Of a stretch of 49,794 nucleotides of DNA, positions 1-7,731 are shown one piece after another. The stretch comes from Planktomarina sp. (lineage in GTDB: Bacteria; Pseudomonadota; Alphaproteobacteria; Rhodobacterales; Rhodobacteraceae), in contig JAFMEA010000012.1 in assembly GCA_017856985.1 (NCBI GenBank), forward strand, positions 1-49,794, read 5' to 3'. The position numbers and the translations under genes were made by a program. Numbering within the stretch: position 1 is the first letter of the stretch; each line of letters opens with the position of its first letter. The notes beneath the pieces are model-generated. The model ran no database searches. It was given only the letters and a program-made list of their open reading frames with translations, and was not told the DNA's origin.

Positions 1-80
1 TTTTTTCTATTATGCATTCTTAAAAGTGAATGAGACTGCTAATATGTTCCAACTTGGTGAGCTGCATTTATTTTTTCCAA

Positions 81-530
81 TTACCCACATTTCTTGTAAT
101 TACTCTCCATGCACTTTCTAGCCATAACTTTAGCTTTCTCAATCCGTTTTGAAGTCATATTTCCAGCCACCTTCTTTCTCCAACGTTTTGCGGCTGATGA
201 ACCATTGGCAGCCCCGATATTGAGCCACATGTAAGCTTGGTTGTAATCTCGCAGAACTCCCATGCCACCATGACTGTACATCAACCCTATATTGAGCTGA
301 GCATCAGCATAACCCTGCTCAGCAGCCAGCCTATACCATTTAAATGCCTCTTTATAATCTTTTACGTCTTGGTACTCTCGTCCTAGTTTTACTTTAGCTT
401 CAGGGCCGCCTTGTTCTACTAAGATAACTTCAGCGTCAGTGGGCGGAAATGCAAAAAGCTTCACCTCTTGGGTAGCTACCGGTGAAGAGAGCATCATTAG
501 AAAAGCTATTATTATAGTGATCTGTTTCAT
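81..530 (-). CDS. Sel1-repeat exported protein
   Basis: A 149-residue protein with an N-terminal signal peptide (hydrophobic stretch at about residues 4-20, ending SSPVATQ). From about residue 45 it carries Sel1-like TPR repeats. Two are clear: one around AFKWYRLAAEQGYADAQ and one around AYMWLNIGAANGSSAAK. The C-terminus is basic with two cysteines. Sel1 repeats are protein-interaction scaffolds found in exported or envelope proteins of alphaproteobacteria, and no catalytic domain is visible. The start codon overlaps the stop of a 26-codon frame upstream (ATGA overlap), which suggests translational coupling. The specific partner or role cannot be told from the sequence. Confidence 0.8.
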   Translation of the reverse strand: MKQITIIIAFLMMLSSPVATQEVKLFAFPPTDAEVILVEQGGPEAKVKLGREYQDVKDYKEAFKWYRLAAEQGYADAQLNIGLMYSHGGMGVLRDYNQAYMWLNIGAANGSSAAKRWRKKVAGNMTSKRIEKAKVMARKCMESNYKKCG

Positions 531-607
531 GCATTATTGGCCATTTTTTTACGCTCCATGCAGTTTTCAGTGATCGCATTTACTTTATAGATGTCTTCTG
601 TCGTCAT
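527..607 (-). CDS. Possible 26-residue leader peptide before Sel1 gene
   Basis: A 26-codon frame beginning MTTEDIYKVN. It lies directly between a 39-residue frame and the Sel1 protein gene on the same strand. It starts 4 nt after the 39-residue frame's stop codon, with an AAGGA element just ahead of the ATG. Its TGA overlaps the Sel1 gene ATG. Spacing and coupling are the only evidence; no family is recognised. It could be a short translated leader or chance. Confidence 0.3.
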   Translation of the reverse strand: MTTEDIYKVNAITENCMERKKMANNA

Positions 608-611
608 ATCC

Positions 612-731
612 TTACTTTTTATTGCCAATCGCTGGCTTTCCAGCAAGGGAGTTGGCAGTTGCAGAGACTTTGACCTTTTCTTTCTTAGGTTTTTTAGTTT
701 CTTTTTGCTTTCTGTTGTTTCCTTTGGCCAT
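612..731 (-). CDS. Small basic conserved-type protein, 39 residues
   Basis: A 39-codon frame, ATG to TAA. The protein starts MAKGNNRKQKE and is followed by lysine-rich KKPKKEK, ending AGKPAIGNKK. Very short Lys-rich proteins with a MA(K/R)GN-type start and a low-complexity KP/KK core are common in Rhodobacteraceae genomes, and this one fits that type. A GGAC element precedes the ATG. It is first in a run with the 26-codon frame and the Sel1 gene. Function is unknown; the composition suggests nucleic-acid or ribosome contact, but that is only inference. Confidence 0.55.
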   Translation of the reverse strand: MAKGNNRKQKETKKPKKEKVKVSATANSLAGKPAIGNKK

Positions 732-837
732 TGTGCGTCCTTTCAAATGGTTTTTCTCAACTGCTATAATCTCTTGTCCAAAGCTACACAGTTAAAGTGA
801 GGCTGGATGAAGTTGTGCATTAAAGCAATAGTCCTGA

Positions 838-948
838 AATTTGCTTGTCTTTGAATGTCAAAGTCCGGGTAAGGCATTGGATGCTGCATTTGACCCAATT
901 CTTGAAATGGGTCATTTAAAAGTCACACCTGTAATGAAGCGTGATTAG
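838..948 (+). other. Possible C-terminal gene remnant
   Basis: An open stretch of 36 codons without a convincing start. It reads into a protein-like end (AFDPILEMGHLKVTPVMKRD, then TAG). It lies in otherwise unassigned DNA between the 39-residue frame and tRNA-Cys. The peptide has the look of a real protein C-terminus, but I cannot assign a family. It may be the tail of a decayed gene. Part of it also forms the inverted repeat TGACCCA...TGGGTCA (892-915), so it could equally be non-coding structured DNA. Confidence 0.2.
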
Positions 949-1055
949 GCCCACAAAAACTTGTTTTAATTGCCTTTAAGGCAAGATATCGGCATTTTTT
1001 TCAAAAATACGCCTTTTTATATAATTTATATGGCAATTTTTATGATAGCAGAGTT

Positions 1056-1129
1056 TGGAGGCGGGTACCGGAATCGAACCGGTGTACACGGATTTGCAAT
1101 CCGCTGCATAACCACTCTACCAACCCGCC
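1056..1129 (-). tRNA. tRNA-Cys (anticodon GCA)
   Basis: A full cloverleaf on the minus strand. The acceptor stem GGCGGGT pairs with ACCCGCC. The anticodon loop is TTGCAAA with anticodon GCA, and the T-arm contains GGTTCGATTCC. The discriminator base is U, as expected for tRNA-Cys, and the 3' CCA is encoded in the DNA. Confidence 0.97.
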
Positions 1130-1250
1130 TATAGTCCGCAATATTTGGATTATACTAACAGGATTTTGTCTGCAAGGTATTCTTGCCGTTGCAGGGGTAC
1201 CTTTGGTGTGAAATAAGATCCAATAATTTTTGACCTCAGGATTGATGAAA

Positions 1251-1904
1251 ATGACCGACTATACCAATCTCCGAACTACGATGGTTGATACACAAATTCG
1301 TCCGGCTGACGTAACAAAGTTTCCAATCATTGATGCAATGCTCAAAGTGCGACGCGAAATGTTTGTTCCAGACCAAATGCGGCAAACAGCATACACAGAT
1401 TCTATTGTTTATTTGGGTGGAGATCGTATTATTCTGGATCCACGTTCATTTGGAAAAATGTTAGATGCAGTCAATATACAGGGCGACGAGCTTGTTCTAG
1501 ATATAGGCAGTGGCCTCGGATATTCAGCCGCGGTAATTGGAAAAGTCTGTGAGGCTGTTGTGGCTTTAGAAGAAGACGACGATATGGCGTCCAATTCAGA
1601 GACAATTTTAGCTACAGAAGGCTGCTTGAACGTTGCGGTGTTGCAAGGTACCTTATCGGAAGGGGCCTCCAAGCATGCACCTTTCGACGTTATTGTAATT
1701 GAAGGTGCGGTTGAAGAAATTTCAGATGAACTGGTCGCTCAATTGGTAGATGGGGGTAGGATTGCAGCGATTTTCAGTCAAAAGGGCCAAGGAATTCTGC
1801 GTGTTGGTTACAAAACTCAAGGCAAAATTTCTTGGCGATTCGTATGTAATGCTTATGCGCCAGTGCTTACTGGATTTCATAAAACGCCCAGCTTTTCATT
1901 GTAG
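1251..1904 (+). CDS. PCMT-family (protein-L-isoaspartate O-methyltransferase-like) protein
   Basis: A class I SAM-dependent methyltransferase of the protein-L-isoaspartate O-methyltransferase family. The SAM-binding motif I is LVLDIGSGLGYSAA (about residues 79-92) and the post-I acidic segment is VVALEED. The family normally methylates damaged isoaspartyl residues. This protein has the shorter N-terminus (MVDTQIRPADVTKFP) seen in alphaproteobacterial versions that sit next to a tolC gene, so the true substrate is unproven. I chose ATG 1251 because a CAGGA element lies about 9 nt ahead; TTG 1230 and ATG 1245 are also in frame. It is followed 37 nt later by the TolC gene, probably in one operon. 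Confidence 0.85.
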   Translation: MTDYTNLRTTMVDTQIRPADVTKFPIIDAMLKVRREMFVPDQMRQTAYTDSIVYLGGDRIILDPRSFGKMLDAVNIQGDELVLDIGSGLGYSAAVIGKVCEAVVALEEDDDMASNSETILATEGCLNVAVLQGTLSEGASKHAPFDVIVIEGAVEEISDELVAQLVDGGRIAAIFSQKGQGILRVGYKTQGKISWRFVCNAYAPVLTGFHKTPSFSL

Positions 1905-1941
1905 GTTTCGATCATTATTACTTTTTCAGGGGATATTCAAA

Positions 1942-3303
1942 ATGTTTAAAAAAGCAACGACGGCCTCAGGTCTTTTTGTTTTAATGTTTTTTGGACCGAG
2001 TATTTTAAGTGCTCAATCCTTGAGTGATACGCTGCGTAATGCTTATACGACTAGTGGGCTTTTAGTACAAAATAGAGCGCTACTTCGAGCCGCGGACGAA
2101 GGTGTGTCTGGCAGTATGGCTTTGCTGCGTCCTGTGATAAACTGGTCTTCTAGTTACTCATATAGTGGTGCATCAGCATCCGATAAAACTTCGCTAAGTG
2201 GTAGCCTTAGCGCTAATTGGTTGCTTTACGATTTTGGTAATTCAAAAATCAAAACTGAAGCCCTTAAAGAGACTGTGTTGGCAACGCGTCAGTCTTTAAT
2301 GTCAATTGAGCAGGACGTTCTTTTGCGCGGAGTGACCGCTCATATGAATTACCGCCGCACAGTCGAGTTCGCATTGCTCAGATCCACAAATGTTGAGTTG
2401 ATTGTCCAAGAATTGAGTGCTGCGCAGGATCGCTTTGATGTTGGTGAGGTCACGCGTACGGACGTTGCTCTGGCCGAAGCTCGGCTAGCTAGTGCCCGCG
2501 CAAGTCTTGCTAGTGCTGAAGGTAATAGGTTACGGGCTGCTGCTGAATATCAGGCTGTTACGGGCACGCTACCGGAGGATTTGGCAACGCCTGTTGAATT
2601 GCCAGTTTTACCTGAGAATGTTGAAACGGGAATTGCGCAAGCGAGGACGCAACATCCGGATTTAAAACGAATGCAGCATACTGTAAAGGCTGCTGAATTG
2701 AGTATAATAACTGCTAATGCCGCAGATCAATTTTCTGTTTCAGGGAGCGCTGGCCTTGCCGTAAATGACTCTGGTTCAGGGGTGTCCGAAAGCGTCAGTA
2801 TCACAGTTTCTGGTCCTATCTATAGCGGTGGCGCTAAAGCCTCTGGTGTCCGCGCCGCGATGGCGCGTCGCGACAGCACGCGGGCACAACTGCATATTGC
2901 TTCTCTAAGTATGGAGCAAGAGGTTAGAAACTCATTTGTGTTATTTAATGTTGCTCGCGCTAGTGGAGAGGCGACAGAACGCCAGGTCAAGGCGGCTGAA
3001 GTGGCATTTCGAGGTATACGCGAAGAAGCCTCACTAGGTGCTCGTACTACACTGGATGTCTTAAATGCAGAGCAGGAATTACTTGATGCCCGAGCTAGTA
3101 GTATTTCTGCGGGCATTGATGAACAAATTGCAGCCTATACAGTCTTAGCTTCAATAGGAAAATTAAATGCTGTATCACTGGGTCTAGGCTTAAAAACTTA
3201 TGATCCAATCGAATACTATAATTTTGTTAAGGCGGGCCCGCGCGCCAAAAGTACTGAGGGTACGGGGTTGGTTGATCTATTGAAAAGTTTGGTAGAAAAT
3301 TAA
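1942..3303 (+). CDS. tolC: TolC-family outer membrane efflux protein
   Basis: A 453-residue outer membrane channel of the TolC/OEP family. It has a cleavable signal peptide (about residues 1-25, ending LSAQ) and then two repeated alpha-helical OEP halves. Each half carries the typical conserved pattern: LAEARLASARASL near residue 180 and TTLDVLNAEQELLDARAS near 370. TolC forms the outer membrane exit duct for type I secretion and for RND/MFS efflux. Start ATG 1942 is preceded by CAGGGGA and directly followed by the signal peptide; a longer frame into the upstream gene is spurious. No inner membrane partner is adjacent. It follows the PCMT-like gene, the usual Rhodobacterales arrangement. Confidence 0.92.
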   Translation: MFKKATTASGLFVLMFFGPSILSAQSLSDTLRNAYTTSGLLVQNRALLRAADEGVSGSMALLRPVINWSSSYSYSGASASDKTSLSGSLSANWLLYDFGNSKIKTEALKETVLATRQSLMSIEQDVLLRGVTAHMNYRRTVEFALLRSTNVELIVQELSAAQDRFDVGEVTRTDVALAEARLASARASLASAEGNRLRAAAEYQAVTGTLPEDLATPVELPVLPENVETGIAQARTQHPDLKRMQHTVKAAELSIITANAADQFSVSGSAGLAVNDSGSGVSESVSITVSGPIYSGGAKASGVRAAMARRDSTRAQLHIASLSMEQEVRNSFVLFNVARASGEATERQVKAAEVAFRGIREEASLGARTTLDVLNAEQELLDARASSISAGIDEQIAAYTVLASIGKLNAVSLGLGLKTYDPIEYYNFVKAGPRAKSTEGTGLVDLLKSLVEN

Positions 3304-3405
3304 ATAACTAAATAGATTTTTATTTAAAAAACTGCTTGGATTTAAATCAAAGCTGCGGGAAAATTTAAAGGTCAAGCAGCCCTTTATTACAGCCTTAGTT
3401 CAGTG

Positions 3406-4863
3406 TCATTCCGGAATAGTACTACAAAGTGAAATTAATTTGTTGACGTCTAGATGTTTTTCAATGAACTCTCCCAATTCATCTAAGGTTTTTTCGATAT
3501 CAGCTTGATATGAAACTAAGTTTGATGCAGCGCCTAGGTTGCTAAGAAATTCTGATCGAAATACGTCTGAGTTAAATAGCCCATGTAAATAAGAACCGCG
3601 TACATCTCTGCTGCCATTCATTGCGCCCTCATTACGATTTGGTAGCCTTAACCAGTTGCGTTCACAGTCTGGCCCAGAGGTTTGACCCATATGAATTTCA
3701 TAACCACTCACGGGTACATTTGACTCAATAGTGAAGGCGTTAATTAACGATAAGTTTTTTTTAGGACTGATTACTGTCTCCACATTTAAATAACCAAGTC
3801 CACTGACGGTTCTAGGTGGCCCCTCAATCCCATCTGGGTCATGAATTTTTTTCCCAAGCATCTGATAGCCACCACATATTCCAAGAATATGTCCACCACG
3901 TCTTTGATGTCCTTGAAGATCAATATCCCATCCATTCGCACGGAAATTTTCTAGATCACTTATTGTTGATTTACTACCGGGCAATATTACAAGCGCCGCA
4001 TCACCAGGAAGTGGCCGTCCAGGCTCAATGATTTCGACTGTTACATTTGGTTCTGCAACTAGTGGGTCGAGATCATCAAAATTTGCAATCCGAGCAAGCC
4101 GGGGAACAACTATCTTGATCCCTCCACCTGGCCTAGTGGCTATATCCATGACGTCTTCGGCCGGTAATTTCCATGCATTTGGAAACCATGGCAAAACACC
4201 TAGATTTTGCCAATTTGTCTGTTTTTCAATAGCTTCCATACCGCCGTCAAATAACGAGATATCACCTCGAAATTTATTAATGGCAAATCCTTTTATTCTG
4301 GTTTGATCTCTTTTTGGTAAAATTACATTGGTGCCAACCATTTGCGCTATAACACCACCACGATCAATATCACCAATCAAAACAACTGGTATATTAGCGG
4401 CTTCTGCAAAACCCATATTTGCAATGTCACCTTCTCGTAAGTTAATTTCTGCAGGGCTCCCAGCACCTTCGATGATTATAAAATCAGCTGTGATGGCAAG
4501 TCGGAAAAAAGACTCTAAAACTTTTGGCATTAATTGTGGTTTTAAAGTTGAATATTCACGGGCCTTGACGGTTGTCATTCGTTTGCCTTGTACGACTACC
4601 TGAGCTCCAATATCAGTTTCTGGCTTCAACAGAACTGGATTCATATCTACTACAGCAGGTTGTTGGCAAGCCATTGCCTGAAGAGCTTGGGCCCGTCCAA
4701 TTTCGCCACCGTCGGTGGTAACTGCAGCATTATTAGACATGTTTTGTGGTTTAAATGGAACAACACTGTGCCCACGCCTTAAAAGAGCCCGACAAATACC
4801 TGCGACCAACATGGACTTCCCAACATTTGAGCCAGCCCCCTGTATCATCATCGCCTTAGTCAT
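3406..4863 (-). CDS. cobQ: Cobyric acid synthase (amidotransferase)
   Basis: A 485-residue enzyme that amidates the b, d, e and g side chains of adenosylcobyrinic acid a,c-diamide in cobalamin synthesis, using glutamine and ATP. The N-terminal half is a dethiobiotin-synthetase-like ATPase domain with P-loop GAGSNVGKS (residues 10-18). The C-terminal half is a class I glutaminase with nucleophile Cys in GICGGYQMLG and a His in SYLHGLF. Length and motif order are normal. It is convergent with the TolC gene. No other cob gene lies in the window and I see no cobalamin riboswitch ahead of it, so the rest of the pathway must be elsewhere. B12 is relevant here because of the MttB homologue downstream. 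Confidence 0.95.
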   Translation of the reverse strand: MTKAMMIQGAGSNVGKSMLVAGICRALLRRGHSVVPFKPQNMSNNAAVTTDGGEIGRAQALQAMACQQPAVVDMNPVLLKPETDIGAQVVVQGKRMTTVKAREYSTLKPQLMPKVLESFFRLAITADFIIIEGAGSPAEINLREGDIANMGFAEAANIPVVLIGDIDRGGVIAQMVGTNVILPKRDQTRIKGFAINKFRGDISLFDGGMEAIEKQTNWQNLGVLPWFPNAWKLPAEDVMDIATRPGGGIKIVVPRLARIANFDDLDPLVAEPNVTVEIIEPGRPLPGDAALVILPGSKSTISDLENFRANGWDIDLQGHQRRGGHILGICGGYQMLGKKIHDPDGIEGPPRTVSGLGYLNVETVISPKKNLSLINAFTIESNVPVSGYEIHMGQTSGPDCERNWLRLPNRNEGAMNGSRDVRGSYLHGLFNSDVFRSEFLSNLGAASNLVSYQADIEKTLDELGEFIEKHLDVNKLISLCSTIPE

Positions 4864-5103
4864 TTTTAGTTCTCCCCAGGGCTAGCATACTCACCTCAAG
4901 GACGAAGAAACAGTATAATTATGGTATTATTCTTTGGAATTAACACCTGATTTAACCTTGGCGAAGAGTTTTGAGTTTCTTGCCAGTGTTTACGTTCGTT
5001 TCAAAAATATATTTCAATTGTCTAAATTCTTAATACTGAACATAGCGTATCAGGAACTAGAGAAAACAAGCGTGATGAGGGCCATCTATTGATAACGAGC
5101 CAT
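4864..5103. other. Intergenic region without a recognised gene
   Basis: About 240 nt of AT-rich DNA upstream of the cobyric acid synthase gene. It should hold that gene's promoter. I find no convincing reading frame, RNA fold or riboswitch here. Confidence 0.5.
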
Positions 5104-5131
5104 AAATAAAAAACGCACTCCAAAGAGTGCG
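5104..5131 (-). terminator. Rho-independent terminator of the DUF6280-like gene
   Basis: On the minus strand a perfect 7-bp stem (CGCACTC / GAGTGCG) with a TTTG loop is followed directly by TTTTTTATTT. It lies 30 nt past the stop codon of the 103-residue gene, as an intrinsic terminator should. Confidence 0.85.
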
Positions 5132-5160
5132 CTCATGTTTTGTACTTTTTCTGAAATTTT

Positions 5161-5472
5161 TTAAGCTGCCTCTGCCTGTTGGCGGCGCTCACTTTCTTCA
5201 CGGCTTAAGGCGACGGATGTGCGTATACCTTTGCCAACGAAGTCCATTAAACCGGTTACAACCCGTTCGTTTGGATCAATACCGGCACATGATAATACTT
5301 CCCGCCCATCACGCGAGCGCGCCCATCGAGCAATCTGCTCGGGGCCATTGCCATATTTTTTATCATCAGCGATAGCGTCGTCCAATGCTGCTAGAACTAC
5401 GGCAGCAAATAATTTACGGGCGCGATTACCCTGTTCATTATTAAAGGCGTTTCCGTCGACGAAATCTTTCAT
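5161..5472 (-). CDS. DUF6280-like conserved protein, 103 residues
   Basis: A small soluble protein beginning MKDFVDGNAFNNEQGNRARK. Its core is KYGNGPEQIARWARSRDGRE, followed by VLSCAGIDPNERV. It closely matches a highly conserved, uncharacterised alphaproteobacterial family that I recall as DUF6280. I placed the start at 5472, where AAAGGA sits 6 nt upstream and where family members begin. The in-frame extension to 5598 has no support. The gene is divergent from efp and has its own strong terminator, so it is probably monocistronic. Function unknown. Confidence 0.85.
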   Translation of the reverse strand: MKDFVDGNAFNNEQGNRARKLFAAVVLAALDDAIADDKKYGNGPEQIARWARSRDGREVLSCAGIDPNERVVTGLMDFVGKGIRTSVALSREESERRQQAEAA

Positions 5473-5685
5473 CTCGTATCCTTTTACTATCCATTGATTT
5501 ACAAACCGTGTTTCATCCTTATGAACGAACTTAAGTGATTCGGGTGCCCTCTTTTGGAATGGCTGCCATGCACTCAACGCATAGCTCTTGCAATTCAATA
5601 ACTTTGTCGAGACTTGAAAGGTTGGAGTGCGTTCGCTATAGCAAAATCTAATTTAATTTCAAAATTTTACCTTAGGTTTTATTAA

Positions 5686-6249
5686 ATGCCAAAAATAAAT
5701 GGAAATGAAATTCGCATTGGAAATGTACTTGAGCATAACGGTGGTCTCTGGAGCGCGGTGAAAGTTGACCACGTAAAACCAGGAAAAGGTGGTGCATTTG
5801 CACAAGTTGAAATGCGTAATTTACGCAATGGGTCTAAATTAAACGAGCGGTTTCGCTCCGCTGATAAGGTTGAAAAGGTGCGGCTTGAGCAAAAGGACCA
5901 GCAGTTTCTTTATGAAAATGATGGGATGCTAATCTTTATGGATATGGAAACCTATGATCAAATTGAGCTTCCGGTAGAGTTGTTAGGTGATCGTCGGCCA
6001 TTTTTACAAGATGGCATGACTGTTCAAATTGAATTTCACGAGTCCGAGGCCTTGCATGCGACAGTTCCGCAAAAAGTAACCTGTAAAATCGTTGAAACTG
6101 AGCCCGTTGTCAAAGGCCAAACGGCAGCAAACTCGTTCAAGCCTGCCATTCTAGACAACGGTATAAAGATTATGGTGCCACCATTTGTTGGGCCAGATGA
6201 GCTTGTTATAGTCGATACTATTTCTATGGAATATACAGAACGCGCTTAG
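5686..6249 (+). CDS. efp: Translation elongation factor P
   Basis: A 187-residue EF-P, full family length. It has an N-terminal KOW-like domain and two OB-fold domains. EF-P binds between the ribosomal P and E sites and relieves stalling at polyproline stretches. The tip loop is KPGKGGAF, whose lysine is the usual modification site; this is the lysine-type (EpmA-class) loop. The modifying enzyme is not in the window. The last codons overlap the end of the convergent YgfZ gene by 4 nt. Confidence 0.97.
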   Translation: MPKINGNEIRIGNVLEHNGGLWSAVKVDHVKPGKGGAFAQVEMRNLRNGSKLNERFRSADKVEKVRLEQKDQQFLYENDGMLIFMDMETYDQIELPVELLGDRRPFLQDGMTVQIEFHESEALHATVPQKVTCKIVETEPVVKGQTAANSFKPAILDNGIKIMVPPFVGPDELVIVDTISMEYTERA

Positions 6250-6977
6250 AGGCTCAATATCGCATCTTCAGCGGTCATTTGTGATGTGACGCGGTCGAAC
6301 CTTAGATAGGCTAACGCAAGACCGTTGTGCTGAGTGTATATGACACCGGCTGGCTTTCCTTTTGATAAAATAGGTGAACCGGGAGTTGCCGTTCCCGTTA
6401 TTTTAATTTGCTTTAGTCCTTTTCGAAGTACAGTTTTGTGCTTCATCCGGGCTACAATCTCTTGTCCAACATAACATCCTTTTTTGAAATCAACTCCATT
6501 GAGTCTTTCAAAGTCCATCTCTAATAAAAACTTGTCTGGCCCAAGTTCTATGCCAGTTTCAGGAATAATATGCTCAACTCTTAAAGCTGGCCAATCGATA
6601 AATTCACTAGATGCTGTTCCATACATCCTCCACCCAAGTGCTTTGGATCTTGGGTCTTTAAAACTGGTCTCCGGTAAAAGGCCCAACCCACAATTAACGT
6701 CACACTCGATCATTTCAATTTTGACGTCTGCCCTCAGTCTGTACATGTTCAGTCTGGATGCAAGATTTTCTTGTAAAACTTTTGCAACATCAATCAAAAT
6801 ATCATTTTGCCTTACTAAAACAAAAAAGTCTGCAATGTACTTACCCTGCGGATTCAGAAGGGCCGCATAGTGCAAGCCCAGTGCATCAATTTCGTTAGTT
6901 ACCAAGTTTTGTAAAAAACTGACCCGATCAGAACCAGTTATTTGGAGTATGCCACGCGGTTGTTCAGGCTGAGCCAT
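6246..6977 (-). CDS. ygfZ: YgfZ/GcvT-type folate-binding protein
   Basis: A 243-residue protein of the YgfZ (IbaA/COG0354) family. These are tetrahydrofolate-binding proteins that help maintain or repair Fe-S clusters. The hallmark motif [12 protein letters not shown] is present at about residue 165, with its redox-sensitive cysteine. The N-terminus contains GRVSFLQ-like [15 protein letters not shown], typical of the GcvT fold. It has no GcvT-pathway neighbours, which supports YgfZ over aminomethyltransferase. It overlaps efp by 4 nt at the 3' end. Confidence 0.92.
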   Translation of the reverse strand: MAQPEQPRGILQITGSDRVSFLQNLVTNEIDALGLHYAALLNPQGKYIADFFVLVRQNDILIDVAKVLQENLASRLNMYRLRADVKIEMIECDVNCGLGLLPETSFKDPRSKALGWRMYGTASSEFIDWPALRVEHIIPETGIELGPDKFLLEMDFERLNGVDFKKGCYVGQEIVARMKHKTVLRKGLKQIKITGTATPGSPILSKGKPAGVIYTQHNGLALAYLRFDRVTSQMTAEDAILSL

Positions 6978-7038
6978 GGGCTATTCCTAGGATTTTTTTT
7001 AAGGTATAATAGGTTTTGAACTAAGCACCAGAGCCTTT

Positions 7039-7731
7039 ATGTCTGCACCAATTTCAGTAGTTATACCGACTTTCAATTCTGAGCTTCAGTTACCGAGGAC
7101 GCTTTGGTCACTCATGGAGGGAGTGGATTCTGGTTTGATCCGAGAAGTTATAATTTCAGATGGTGGATCAACGGATGAAACCCAAAACATATCTATTAAT
7201 TGGGGCGCTAAGTTTGTTATGGGAGAAACTTCGCGTGGAGGGCAATTACGCCGAGGGGTAGCTACAGCTTGTGGAGATTTTCTGCTCATAGTCCACTCGG
7301 ATACTATTTTGGAATCAGGCTGGGCATCTGAGCTCCAAAACTCACTTTCAGATGGCCCTATCTGTTTTTCATTAGCTTTTAATTCCTCTGGAATTGCGCC
7401 CTTTTTAGTCGCATTTTGGGCTAACCTACGTACAGATTTTTTACGACTTCCTTTTGGTGACCAGGCACTTTTCCTAAGTCGGGAGCTATATTACCTGGCT
7501 GGTGGATATCCAGACCAGCGTTTAATGGAAGATGTAGCTCTAGTGATTGCTCTCAAAACTAGAGTAAGACGGACGCGCTGGAGAGCTTTTACAAGTTCGG
7601 AAAAGTACCAAAGACAGGGATGGATTAATCGGGGTACTAAAAACTTGATTTTACTTGTTAGATATTTGCTGGGTACAGAGCCCGACGTTCTGGCTAAGGC
7701 CTATTATCAACCCTCTGAAGATCCAAACTGA
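7039..7731 (+). CDS. Family 2 glycosyltransferase (TIGR04283-type)
   Basis: A 230-residue GT-A fold glycosyltransferase. The N-terminus SVVIPTFNSELQLPRTL and the acidic ISDGGSTDET are the nucleotide-sugar binding motifs of GT2. LLIVHSDTIL fits the DxD region. GGYPDQRLMEDV fits the acceptor-site ED motif. The short length and the G-rich RGGQLRRGVA segment match the subfamily called rSAM/selenodomain-associated transferase 2. The sugar and acceptor are unknown. There are no transmembrane helices. It is convergent with the ABC exporter gene and overlaps it by 25 nt. Confidence 0.85.
   Translation: MSAPISVVIPTFNSELQLPRTLWSLMEGVDSGLIREVIISDGGSTDETQNISINWGAKFVMGETSRGGQLRRGVATACGDFLLIVHSDTILESGWASELQNSLSDGPICFSLAFNSSGIAPFLVAFWANLRTDFLRLPFGDQALFLSRELYYLAGGYPDQRLMEDVALVIALKTRVRRTRWRAFTSSEKYQRQGWINRGTKNLILLVRYLLGTEPDVLAKAYYQPSEDPN

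Noticed and set aside
591..800. A 69-codon plus-strand frame rich in Phe, Leu and Ser
   Set aside because: It is the antisense of the Lys-rich 39-codon gene and extends past it. The composition is what a reversed Lys-rich gene gives.
4864..5103. Possible cobalamin riboswitch upstream of cobQ
   Set aside because: I could not find the conserved B12-box or the core helices, so no call is made.
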